A DNA stretch of 34,125 nucleotides from Planctomycetia bacterium. Lineage in GTDB: Bacteria > Planctomycetota > Phycisphaerae > Phycisphaerales > SM1A02. Under the pieces are notes generated by a model that was given only the letters and a program-made list of their open reading frames with translations, made no database searches and was not told the DNA's origin. The DNA is taken from contig SXSS01000103.1 in NCBI GenBank assembly GCA_005792145.1, positions 1-34,125 on the forward strand. The letters run 5' to 3'. How positions within the stretch are numbered: the first letter of the stretch is position 1; each line of letters begins with the position of its first letter. Both the position numbers and the translations under genes were made by a program. This document shows positions 18,335 to 28,200 of the stretch, piece by piece.

Positions 18335-18892
18335 ATGGCAAAGAAGAAATCCCCCTCGAAAAAAACTTCCCAGATCGGCAAGGGCGCTGCGCGCTTGACG
18401 CATATCGACGCGAAGGGCCGCGCCGCGATGGTGGATGTTGGTGCGAAGGAAGTCACATCTCGTCGCGCAGTTGCGGAAGCGCGAGTGAATATTTCCGCGG
18501 AACTCGCCAAACGCATCGCACAGAATTCGATCTCGAAGGGAAATGTTCTTGATGTTGCACGACTCGCTGGCATTCAAGCCGCGAAGCGAACCGACGAGCT
18601 CATTCCACTTTGTCATTCGTTGCCACTTGATTCGATCAATGTTTGCGTCGAACTTCGCCGCGGCCATGTGTATGTCTGGGCCGAAGCGAAAGTGACCGCG
18701 AAGACTGGCGTCGAAATGGAAGCGCTGCTTGCTGTTGCCGTCGCAGCGTTGACGGTGATTGATATGGGAAAATCCATTGATCGTTCGATGACCATCGAAG
18801 GAATGCGCATGCTTGAAAAGGAAGGCGGGCGAAGTGGGCATTTTCGCGCGGTCACAGCAGCAAAGCCTTCACGAAAGCGAGTCGGGATATGA
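18335..18892 (+). CDS. moaC: Cyclic pyranopterin monophosphate synthase MoaC
   Basis: MVDVGAKEVTSRRAVAEA, GNVLDVARLAGIQAAKRTDELIPLCHSLPLDS, GVEMEALLAVAVAALTVIDMGK. Confidence 0.96.
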   Translation: MAKKKSPSKKTSQIGKGAARLTHIDAKGRAAMVDVGAKEVTSRRAVAEARVNISAELAKRIAQNSISKGNVLDVARLAGIQAAKRTDELIPLCHSLPLDSINVCVELRRGHVYVWAEAKVTAKTGVEMEALLAVAVAALTVIDMGKSIDRSMTIEGMRMLEKEGGRSGHFRAVTAAKPSRKRVGI

Positions 18893-19467
18893 CTGACGCT
18901 ATCCGTGCCGTCATATTGACTGTCAGCGATCGTTGCTCTCGTGGCGATGCTGTCGACACATCGGGACCAACGCTGGCATCACTTGCAATCAAACACTTGC
19001 GCGCCGAAATCGTTCACACGGATTGCTTACCCGACGATCTTTCCTCCCTTGCCAAGTTTTTTGTCAATTGGTCACAACCTGCGCATTCAGTTGACCTGAT
19101 ACTGAGTACAGGTGGCACTGGCTTGGCACCGCGCGACATCACTCCCGAAGCCCTTCGTACTGTGATGCACCGCGAACATGCTGGCTTGATGGATCTTTCG
19201 CGATTGCGCTGCTTGCAGAAGACGCCACGGACTTTTCTTTCGCGCGGAATTGCTGCGACAATTCACCAAACTCTTGTCATTACGCTTCCAGGCTCTCCAC
19301 GAGGTTGCAGCGAGATGTTCGAAGCAATCGCGGACATTCTTCCACACGCGATTGAAACTCTTCGCGGCGATGTCAAAGATGATGGTCGTCCAGAGTTGGA
19401 TGCAACTTCGCAAGATGGTTCAGGTTCGGGTTCAGGATTGGGGCGAGTCATCCATCACAAGGATTGA
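18889..19467 (+). CDS. mogA: Molybdopterin adenylyltransferase-type protein (MogA/MoaB)
   Basis: AVILTVSDRCSRGDAVDTSGP, LILSTGGTGLAPRDITPEA, ITLPGSPRGCSEMFEAI; ATGA overlap with moaC. Confidence 0.92.
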   Translation: MTDAIRAVILTVSDRCSRGDAVDTSGPTLASLAIKHLRAEIVHTDCLPDDLSSLAKFFVNWSQPAHSVDLILSTGGTGLAPRDITPEALRTVMHREHAGLMDLSRLRCLQKTPRTFLSRGIAATIHQTLVITLPGSPRGCSEMFEAIADILPHAIETLRGDVKDDGRPELDATSQDGSGSGSGLGRVIHHKD

Positions 19468-19512
19468 TCGCCCCTGTTCGAGCACGCTCCACTTTTCCCA
19501 ATCACTTCCTAA

Positions 19513-20424
19513 TCACTTCGCGGACACAAACTGAAACTCGATCTGCTTCGCAAAGCGTGAGTGCCACCATGTCTGAATGTGTGCGGGCTTCTTCGCGGGC
19601 AATTCAACAATTCGCGCTGGCATCATCACTGGCAGTGGATCAACATCGAATGGATATGGATCGAGTTCAATTCTTCGATCACCTCGCGGCGTCACCGTGA
19701 TTGTGCAGCGATCCGACCAACTTCCGCGCGGAACCTCGTGGAGTTCATACGGATCTTCACCAAGACCGTTCGAAGCTCCAGACTTCGCAGGGATCAGCGC
19801 AGAACAAAGCGCAAGCGAAATGCCATCACACAACTGAATAAGTCTTTGCAGTGGGGCGAGACTTGCGGGCTCGATCCAGGATGCCCCTTCAGGATCTGCG
19901 CGGAGTTCTGCGATCCAACCAAGTTGCATCTTCTTGCACTCCGCCATAAAAGCAAGTGGCGCCTCATTACTTCCAGCATAAAGTTTTTCAGGCGCGCCCT
20001 TCCAGAAGAGAGGATGATTGAATGCAGGTTCTGGATTTTGTATTGCACGCGCGGCATAGAGCCAATATGCATGAGAACTGATGAGAAGATTTACCATCGG
20101 GCGGTTCTGAAATCTTGTAAGTGCACTTCGCCATCGATCCATTCCTGCTTGCTGACTCTGCAATACCTCGCCAAGTCCTGCAGAAAATCCATCTGCTACA
20201 GAAACATCTGGAATCGCTTCCCACTCCCACCAACCATTGTCATGCTCAGCGATAGCAAGAATTGCTTCTGCACGCAGTCGCTCTGGATCTTTGACTGACG
20301 CCGAAAAATATCCCGGACAAGCGAAGAGTCTATTGCCCCAATGCGCCGCGATATATCCAGCGATCTGACTGTGATCAGGCTGGGTGACCATCCAAATTTT
20401 TCCATCTTGAATTGTCTTGAGCAT
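19513..20424 (-). CDS. DUF3891-family protein
   Basis: QPDHSQIAGYIAAHWGN, ILAIAEHDNGWWEWE, LISSHAYWLY, QLCDGISLALC; last gene of the xdh-containing minus-strand run. Confidence 0.75.
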   Translation of the reverse strand: MLKTIQDGKIWMVTQPDHSQIAGYIAAHWGNRLFACPGYFSASVKDPERLRAEAILAIAEHDNGWWEWEAIPDVSVADGFSAGLGEVLQSQQAGMDRWRSALTRFQNRPMVNLLISSHAYWLYAARAIQNPEPAFNHPLFWKGAPEKLYAGSNEAPLAFMAECKKMQLGWIAELRADPEGASWIEPASLAPLQRLIQLCDGISLALCSALIPAKSGASNGLGEDPYELHEVPRGSWSDRCTITVTPRGDRRIELDPYPFDVDPLPVMMPARIVELPAKKPAHIQTWWHSRFAKQIEFQFVSAK

Positions 20425-20451
20425 TGACAGCCTCGTCCAGTGTGGGTCATA

Positions 20452-21306
20452 TCACACAACGCATTTTCTGATCACGTCGCGTTCCTGCAGGAGTTGCGCA
20501 GCGATGCTCACTGCAATTTCTGGCGGGGAATTTGATCCAATTGGCAGACCGATCGGGCAGTGAATCCGACCAACCATCGCCTCATCAAATCCCTCTTTGA
20601 GAAGCGTGCTTCGCAGCGTTCGCGACTTTGGCTCACTGCCGATGACACCGATGAATGCGGCATCACCTCGTCGAAGAATTTCGCGCACAATCGGCAGGTC
20701 GGTTGCGTGACCTTGCGACATACAAAGATAAAATGTTCCTGCAGGCAACTTCGAAACAAACTCCGCTGGTTCTGCAACAAGCATCTTTCGCAAATTAGGC
20801 TGCGAGATAATTTTCGTCAGCCATTCCTCGCGTGGATCAATGCAGGTCAAACTGCAATCAAATGTGCATAGAAGCGAAACCGTCGCTTGCGCGACATGAC
20901 CCGCACCGAAGAGGGCGATGTTCCAGTTTGTCAGCGCAGAAATTTCATAAAACAAAGTTGCGGCACCGCCACAAACCATATTCAAGTCGCGAAGAAGTTC
21001 GTATCGAACAATTTCTGATTGAATCGCAGCAGCAGGAATTGCTCCTTGAACTTGGCGTGCAATCATCGCTTGCGAATGGGTGATTGCGCGCGCTTCCAGA
21101 CGACCTCCGCCGACAGTTCCCCATACCACTCCAGCTGCGGTGATGATTGCTTTTGCCCCAATGTCTTGCGGAACATGACCTTCAGGCTCGACAAGTGTGA
21201 CGGTGACAAAGACAACTCCTCGCTCTGCAAGCGCGCTTGCACGCTGGAGATATTCGCGCATCGAGCAACTCATCGTGTTCGATCCTTTTTCATGCGCCAC
21301 TTCCAT
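20452..21306 (-). CDS. xdhC: XdhC-type xanthine dehydrogenase accessory protein
   Basis: GSNTMSCSMREYLQRASALAERG, GTVGGGRLEARAI, WNIALFGAGHVAQATVSLL, FIGVIGSEPKSRTLRSTLL, HCPIGLPIGSNSPPEIAVSIAAQLL; start at 21306 or 21273. Confidence 0.92.
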   Translation of the reverse strand: MEVAHEKGSNTMSCSMREYLQRASALAERGVVFVTVTLVEPEGHVPQDIGAKAIITAAGVVWGTVGGGRLEARAITHSQAMIARQVQGAIPAAAIQSEIVRYELLRDLNMVCGGAATLFYEISALTNWNIALFGAGHVAQATVSLLCTFDCSLTCIDPREEWLTKIISQPNLRKMLVAEPAEFVSKLPAGTFYLCMSQGHATDLPIVREILRRGDAAFIGVIGSEPKSRTLRSTLLKEGFDEAMVGRIHCPIGLPIGSNSPPEIAVSIAAQLLQERDVIRKCVV

Positions 21307-23773
21307 TTGTATCTTGCTTATCCCAGATGACGAATGCCTCTGGAGAAAGACCACGCAAGACTCGCTCTGCCGTTGCGGGAATTGCCAGTGGCACAAGTTG
21401 CGATTCGCCTGCGACAGAATTCTTCCGCGCAGACATAACTGCGTCGCGAATCGCGGTCCACACAGAAATCGACAGGAGAAGCGGAGGTTCGCCAGAAGCT
21501 TTCGATCCTCGGATGTTCTGTGTATTGTCCTCGTTGAAAATCAAATCAGCATTGAACACGCGCGGAGTGTCTTGCACATTTGGAATCTTGTATGTGCTTG
21601 GTGAATGCGAAATCAACTTCCCGTTGTTGTCATAAACAAGGTTCTCAGTTGTGAGCCATCCCATTCCCTGAATGAATCCCCCCATCACTTGCCCCATATC
21701 AAGCGCATGATTGACTGGTCGCCCCAGATCCATCAATATGTCAACGCGGCGCACTTTCACTTCGCCAGTATCGGAGTCCAGTTCGACTTCACTTGCTGCG
21801 ACGCCTTGGGTGAAATACAAAAACGCCTTGCCCTTGCCATCCACTTTGTTAAAGCCCAGATTTGGAGTTGAGTAATAGCCATAGTCGCTGACTGAAATCC
21901 GATTGCGGTATGCCTCACGAATCAATTGCGCCAAAGCAATTGTAAAAACAGCACCTGAAGGATCTGTCACCGTGACATTCGAACCAACAAATTTCACGCG
22001 ATGTTCAGATGTGCCACTTGGACCGACAGTCTCGTCAACAATAATCTCTGGCATCGTGCCCAGCCCCGCGGTCTTGCTCGCCCACAATTCTGCGGGAATT
22101 GATCGAAGCTGAATCGCCAGCGAAGCGAGTCGACTGCAAATTGATTCACACGCATTCAAGGCCGCAGCGCCATTGATATCCGTTCCTGTCGATGCGGCGG
22201 TCGGCGATGTATTTGCATTTTTTTCAGTTGAAGTCGGCATAATCCGCACGCATGCCAGCGGCAATCCAAGTTGTTGCGCGACAATTGTTGCGATGCGCGA
22301 ATTGACTCCCTGCCCCATCTCAACAGCGCCGGTCGAGACTTGCGCCGTTCCATCGCGGTGAAGATTTACAAGTGCGTTTCCTTGATTGAGAAAACGCGTG
22401 GTGAAGGAAATGCCAAACTTGACCGCGGTCAATGAAAGACCGCGCACAAATCTGTTGTTGCCACTCGTGCAATCAGCGTTCCATGCGATGATTCCCTCAC
22501 GGCGTTTTCGGTACTCGCAGCGTTTCTCCAACGATGCGAAAAGCGAAGGCAAATGATTGCCCTCGACGCGTTGACCATAATGAGTGATGTCCTGATTTTG
22601 GTTATAGCAATTGAGCAAACGCACATCGAGCGCATCACGACCAACAATTCGAGCGATATCTTCGATGATTGACTCGATCATCGCGACACCCTTGGGACCT
22701 CCAAAGCCTCGGAACGCGGTGTGTGGGTGAAAGTTTGTGCGACACACTTGACCCCGAACGCGCATATTGGCGATCGAATATGCGTTATCGCAGTGCAAGA
22801 GAGCGCGCTCCATGATCGCAGTTGAAAGATCGGCATACGCGCCTCCATCAGAGTGCAACATTGCGTCAAGCGCGAGAATCTTTCCTTTGCCATCGAAACC
22901 ACAACGATATTCAATTTGAAATGGATTTCGCTTTCCAGTGATGATCATGTCATCGTCCTTCGAAAGCGCCAAGCGTGCAGGTCGACCGCTGCGCTTGGCG
23001 ATCAGCGCCGCGTATGCGGCGATCGGCGAAGCCTGCGACTCTTTACCGCCGAATGCGCCGCCGAGACGCTTTGCGATGCAGACCACATCGCTGTAGCGAA
23101 GTCCGCACGCTTCGGCAACAACGTGCTGCGTTTCGGTGGGATGTTGAGTCGAAGAGTGCACTTCGAATTGTCCATCCTCCTTTGGATAGACAACAACCGC
23201 TTGACTCTCAAGATAGAAATGGTCCGCACCGCCGATTTCAAGCGTGCCAGAAATCTGGTGAGGCGCGCTGGCAAGAGCGCTCTGCACATCTCCAGTTGAA
23301 ATAGTGCGCATCGAACCAATAAAACTCTTCGCCGTGATTGCCTGTGAAATCGTGCGGATATCCGGCAATTTTCCCCACTCGACGACGATAGCTGCCAAAC
23401 CCTTTGCGAGCGCTTCCTTGGTTTCTGCGCCGATCACGGCGACTACCTCGCCAACATAATGAACCTCATCCGCTGCGATGATTGGCTGATCTTGAAAAAT
23501 GCTCCCCCACATATTGTGCGCGACATCCTTTCCCGTGACGGCGCAGATGACACCAGGAATTTTCAGCGCGGGCGCAGTATCGAGGCGAACAACACGAGCA
23601 TGTGCATATGGGCTATAGACCAACCCACAGTGCAGTTCGCCTTTGAGCATCGGCCGATCATCAACATATTCTGATTTTCCTGTGACATGCGTAATCGAAG
23701 AGTCATGCGGTGGAGAACCGTGATCGCTGATCAGGGTCGACATTGGAACAGGCGTTCGTGTTTGATCAGCCAT
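21290..23773 (-). CDS. xdhB: Xanthine dehydrogenase molybdopterin-binding subunit
   Basis: VTGKSEYVDD, KRLGGAFGGKESQ, TAFRGFGGPKG, GAVEMGQGVNSRIA, KASGEPPLLL (catalytic Glu region). Confidence 0.94.
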   Translation of the reverse strand: MADQTRTPVPMSTLISDHGSPPHDSSITHVTGKSEYVDDRPMLKGELHCGLVYSPYAHARVVRLDTAPALKIPGVICAVTGKDVAHNMWGSIFQDQPIIAADEVHYVGEVVAVIGAETKEALAKGLAAIVVEWGKLPDIRTISQAITAKSFIGSMRTISTGDVQSALASAPHQISGTLEIGGADHFYLESQAVVVYPKEDGQFEVHSSTQHPTETQHVVAEACGLRYSDVVCIAKRLGGAFGGKESQASPIAAYAALIAKRSGRPARLALSKDDDMIITGKRNPFQIEYRCGFDGKGKILALDAMLHSDGGAYADLSTAIMERALLHCDNAYSIANMRVRGQVCRTNFHPHTAFRGFGGPKGVAMIESIIEDIARIVGRDALDVRLLNCYNQNQDITHYGQRVEGNHLPSLFASLEKRCEYRKRREGIIAWNADCTSGNNRFVRGLSLTAVKFGISFTTRFLNQGNALVNLHRDGTAQVSTGAVEMGQGVNSRIATIVAQQLGLPLACVRIMPTSTEKNANTSPTAASTGTDINGAAALNACESICSRLASLAIQLRSIPAELWASKTAGLGTMPEIIVDETVGPSGTSEHRVKFVGSNVTVTDPSGAVFTIALAQLIREAYRNRISVSDYGYYSTPNLGFNKVDGKGKAFLYFTQGVAASEVELDSDTGEVKVRRVDILMDLGRPVNHALDMGQVMGGFIQGMGWLTTENLVYDNNGKLISHSPSTYKIPNVQDTPRVFNADLIFNEDNTQNIRGSKASGEPPLLLSISVWTAIRDAVMSARKNSVAGESQLVPLAIPATAERVLRGLSPEAFVIWDKQDTNGSGA

Positions 23774-25250
23774 GAAGAACCTCGTTGCCAAATCTGCGAA
23801 AGAGATTTGCGGCTGCCACTCTGCGATAGGACGCGCTACCACGAACATCAGAAATCGGCTTGATAGAACCCGCGATCAACAGGGCAACTGATTCGATTCG
23901 GGCTTGATTCAATTCGCCGCAGAGCGCAAGCTCGACTTCTGGCATACGAACTGGTGTCGCAGCAACACCTCCGTATGCGATTCGTGCGCTGACAACATTT
24001 GGCGCAGCTTTTCCTTTGCCGCCTGCTCCTCTGCGTCCTTTCAAAGTGAGCGAAAATGCGCCGCTGACTGCGCTGATATCAAGATCTTTCCGCTGCGTGA
24101 CTTTGCACAGACTCATCACATCATTTGCCCCCGTGCGATCGAAGCTGATGTGGGTGATGATTTCCCCAGGCTCGAGCGAAAGCTTTTTATAGCCGACATA
24201 CAAATCGGTCATCGGGATTTTTCTCTTGCGAACCACGCCCTTCGCACCTTGCCTGCTTGCAACATGAACTTCTCCCCCAGCAATCAGAAGAAATGGCAGC
24301 GTGTCGCCAATGGGAGATGCGTTGGCGATGTTGCCCACAAGCGTCGCCACATTCTTGATCTGCGGGGATGCGAAAAGATTCAGGAATCGCGCAAACTCTG
24401 GCGCGACATCTTCGCTGACTCGCCGCACTTCGGCAAGGGTGACGCGCGATCCAAATGTGACGCCACTACGCGTCAACTTTGTTTCATACAGTTCGGGGAT
24501 CAAGTGAAGACTTATGAGTGAAGTCGGCAGAGGCTTACCCTTGTTCACATGCACACCGATATCAGTCGCGGCACCAAGCACCCGCGTCCCAGGATTGATC
24601 GAGGTAAATGTCACCGCCTCTCGCAAGGAAACAGGGGCGAAAAGTTTCGTGCCTTCATACTCGACCAACATTGACAACTTCGTCGAAGCAACAGAATCTT
24701 TGATTGATTGTGGATCGGAGTATCGACGGGCGACCGAATGCGTTTCGGTTGCCCGCACAGTGAGCGCCGCTTCAATAATCGGTGCATATCCAGTGCATCG
24801 GCAGAGATTTCCCGTGAGATAATTGGATGCTGTGCGTGCATCTGCTTGATCGTGGCGCTCCAACATTGCGCTCATCGCCATCACGAATCCTGGAGTGCAA
24901 TAACCGCACTGAGAAGCGTGGCATCTACGCATCGCTTCCTGTGCCGGTGACAAATGATCGCCGCACTGCATCCCTTCCACTGTGACGATGTGCGTTCCAT
25001 CCATTTGTGCGACGGTGGCGATACAGGAATTCATCGCCTCGAAACTCAATTGGGAGATTGGCTGCGCGCTTGGTTGACACGAAGATCGAAGCACGGTGCA
25101 TGCGCCGCAGTCGCCTTCGGCACAAACGATTTTTGTCCCACTCAGTCCAGCCTCTTTACGCAACCATTCCGCAAGCATCATCAATGCTTCCCGACCACGA
25201 ATCTCTCGGCGCACGCCATTCAGATGGATTAGTGCGAAGTCACGCATCAT
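23766..25250 (-). CDS. xdhA: Xanthine dehydrogenase small subunit ([2Fe-2S] plus FAD domains)
   Basis: CAEGDCGACTVL and CGYCTPGFVMAMSAM..NLCRCTGYAPIIEA ferredoxin motifs, then FAD-domain segment LVGNIANASPIGDTLPFLL. Confidence 0.94.
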   Translation of the reverse strand: MMRDFALIHLNGVRREIRGREALMMLAEWLRKEAGLSGTKIVCAEGDCGACTVLRSSCQPSAQPISQLSFEAMNSCIATVAQMDGTHIVTVEGMQCGDHLSPAQEAMRRCHASQCGYCTPGFVMAMSAMLERHDQADARTASNYLTGNLCRCTGYAPIIEAALTVRATETHSVARRYSDPQSIKDSVASTKLSMLVEYEGTKLFAPVSLREAVTFTSINPGTRVLGAATDIGVHVNKGKPLPTSLISLHLIPELYETKLTRSGVTFGSRVTLAEVRRVSEDVAPEFARFLNLFASPQIKNVATLVGNIANASPIGDTLPFLLIAGGEVHVASRQGAKGVVRKRKIPMTDLYVGYKKLSLEPGEIITHISFDRTGANDVMSLCKVTQRKDLDISAVSGAFSLTLKGRRGAGGKGKAAPNVVSARIAYGGVAATPVRMPEVELALCGELNQARIESVALLIAGSIKPISDVRGSASYRRVAAANLFRRFGNEVLHG

Positions 25251-25287
25251 GGCGATCGTAGCACCACGCCGTTGCAACGCACCAAAA

Positions 25288-28200
25288 TCATCCCGCGGAA
25301 AAAACTCGAACACGATTCATCCCACCATCTGGGAAAACTGTCACTCGAACTTGATCGCATGGCTCAGCGCTCTCGACGGCAAATGCGACAGCGCTTCCTG
25401 CGAACGCCTTGACATTCGTTCGTGCCACAAGTGCGATCCACTTGCCAGCGCACAATCCATCGACCGAAATCTCCTGCGGATTATTATTCACAAATCGTTT
25501 GAAATCCACGACAATTCGCTTGATCTTCGCTTTGCGACCAAGTGCGATCACCACATTTTCGCTGTGTCCCGCCACACGGCTTCGCGCAGATTCCAGACCG
25601 TCGACCATGTTCAGCGGCGGATAGGGCGAGATGACTTGTGTCGCAGGCGAATAGTGTTCGTTGGAAGCAGAGATCACTCGGCCACCGAACGCTGCGCTTG
25701 CAATATCCACTTCGCTGCCTTTATGCCTTTCAAAGTTGGCGGAGATCTCTGCCTCAGTCGCGACATACTTTGGTGTCATCGGCTTGCGAGTCTGCGAGTC
25801 AAATTCTGGGTGCTGTCGAATAGCCGGCGAAAAAAGATTTGCTTTTTCTTGAGCTGGTAATTCGACTCCATAAAGCGCCAACCGTGTCAGCCCTCCGTCT
25901 GGATACATACGCACTCGAATGCGGCGAAACTTTCCGTCGCCAGAAACGGAATGAGCGGCATGCAAAGAGTGACCATACAACTGCATCCGTGGCACGATTG
26001 TCTGCCAGCGACCCTGAATCGAATTCCATCCTTCGACCTCGAATCCTTCGGCATGATTTCCAAGATGGAATTGAGTCGAAATCACAACGCAATCTATCGC
26101 CGCTTCAGAAACCATCTCGAAGATCATCCAATCGCAACTTGCCGAATTGTGACGAACGGTTTCCCAGCTATCCATAATCTTGCCTTGTCTGCCAAAGAGT
26201 GCTGGATCGAAAACAGGAAGATTCTGCGAAAGCAAGTTTTCTGCTCGTGCGAAACGCTGATTTGAAGCAGACTCCACCCGCGCGCCAACAACAAGATTGA
26301 AATCGGCGAGAGGATCTCGCGGACCACGATCAAAGATTTCTTCAGGGAGATCCTCTTCAAATGCAGAGAAAACAAGTTCCCGATATCCCACATTCACCCT
26401 TTGTACTTGCTCAGCGCCTTCGAGCGCCCTCGCGCTTGATCTAGAAAGTTCAGTTTGAAAGCGCGAGCAATCAACGCCACGAATTGCCAGATGCCGCAAG
26501 ATAATCTGCGCAGCTTGCGAGATGAAGCGCATCCCCGCTTCTTCGCCATTGCAAAGAACGACAAATCCTTTGCCAGCATCGGGACCAGTGTGGCATTGAA
26601 TAAAAATCGAGCGGAAGCCATCATTTGATCCTTGATGGATCGACAATCGATTGGGCCCTGCTTCCGCGACAAAGATGCCAAGGCCCATCATGCATCCCAT
26701 AAAATCGCGAGCACCCTTATCGAACCCATGCAACATTCGCATCGCAGTCTCGTGCGAAATCGGCCCGCATCCACCAAGATCCTGTGCAGCGTGCGTAAGC
26801 GCGGAAAGAAATCGCAGGACATCGGCGGCGGTTGCCACCGCTCCAGCAGCAAGCGCTGGGAAAATCTTGCGTGTTCCTTCGACAGCCGAACCAGAATCCA
26901 GAAAACCACTCGCACACTCTCTGTCTGCGAGCGCAGATTCCTCGAACGAACATGAATTCATTCCAAGCTTGCGCAGAAACACAGCCATCAATGTATTGAT
27001 TGGTGCCCTTTCGATGCTCTGGATCAAATGCTGAAGCACCATAAATCCTCCGCCTGAATATTGAAACTTCGTCCCAGGCGCATTGATCGCCCTGATCGGC
27101 TTATATCCATATCGCGCGTTGCCTTCGAGCAATTCCTCAATCGGCGGCATCGCTTCATTCGCGGGGATGCCGTTGACATAGTGCGTGTTCATCGCTTGAT
27201 GCGAAATCAGATGAGCGATCGTCACTTGATCAGCCCACTCTGGATGATTCGCATCGTGTGATCGAATCCGAAAAGTCGAAGCGCTCTTGGCGAAAAGCGT
27301 ATTGACCTGCGTATGGAGCGGCGTTTGGGCTGCACGAAAATATTCCATCGCGAAGCAAGCCGCAATACTCTTGCTGAGTGATGCGATCTCGAAAAGAGTT
27401 TGGCCAGTCACAGGATGCAACGCATCTCGATTGCCGAATTGCAATTCTTGAATGTGCTTGCCATCTTCAGTCATACTGATCGAAGCACCGTGCACACCGT
27501 GTTTCGCAAGCGCCTCGGCAAGTTCCTGCTGAACAGTATCAATCGGCTGAGACTCCAACCGATTTTTGGTGATCTGCCAAAGTGCTTTGCGTGCGTTTTC
27601 GATTTCTTCGCTCTGAGTATGATTCAATCGCTCTTTCAGCGCGCCAAGAAGTTCCACTTCCGATCGCCCCTTTGCCGCGATCAAGAACTTGAAACCAAAT
27701 CGCTCTCGATAAGTCCGACCAAGGGAGAGAAGTTCTTCCCCCTGACCAACCTTGCCCGCAGATTTCTGAAACACGTCTGATTGCTCCTGTGCAGCAGTCG
27801 CATCGAGCGAACGCGCAGATTCCCCAATATCACCATGAAAACCTGCCGCTTCGTTGATCTCATCAAGCGTAAAACTTCCAACCAACTCTTGCGCCACGCG
27901 CAGATTGACCACAGAGTCGCGCGACATCTGCGCCGCGAATCTCTGGCTTGCACATACAGAAAAGAATGCGTGCAATCGAGCAACTCGCATTGGAATTTGA
28001 TACTTCCTCGGCTCGATCGATTGCGCAACAGCCCAAGGATCATCGTGGCGGCGAATGGTCTCGAGCGTAAATGGCAACATCAACTCGGTTGCAAATTCAA
28101 CTGGTGTATCGCTTGCCATCAACTGCAGCATGATGTTCATTGCGACGGGATACCACTTGCGGGTGCGATCATCCCACTTCACTTGCACGATCTTGCTGCC

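Noticed and set aside
19561-20298. 245-aa plus-strand ORF antisense to the DUF3891 gene
   Set aside because: Translation is rich in Arg/Cys/His with no family resemblance; the opposite strand has a coherent DUF3891 protein
25096-25860. 254-aa plus-strand ORF opposite xdhA and the allantoicase region
   Set aside because: Crosses two genes on the other strand and shows no domain signal
26482-27540. Beta-lactamase domain as an antibiotic resistance gene
   Set aside because: It is embedded in a metabolic fusion with no signal peptide; the family is broad (esterases, peptidases), so resistance is not supported
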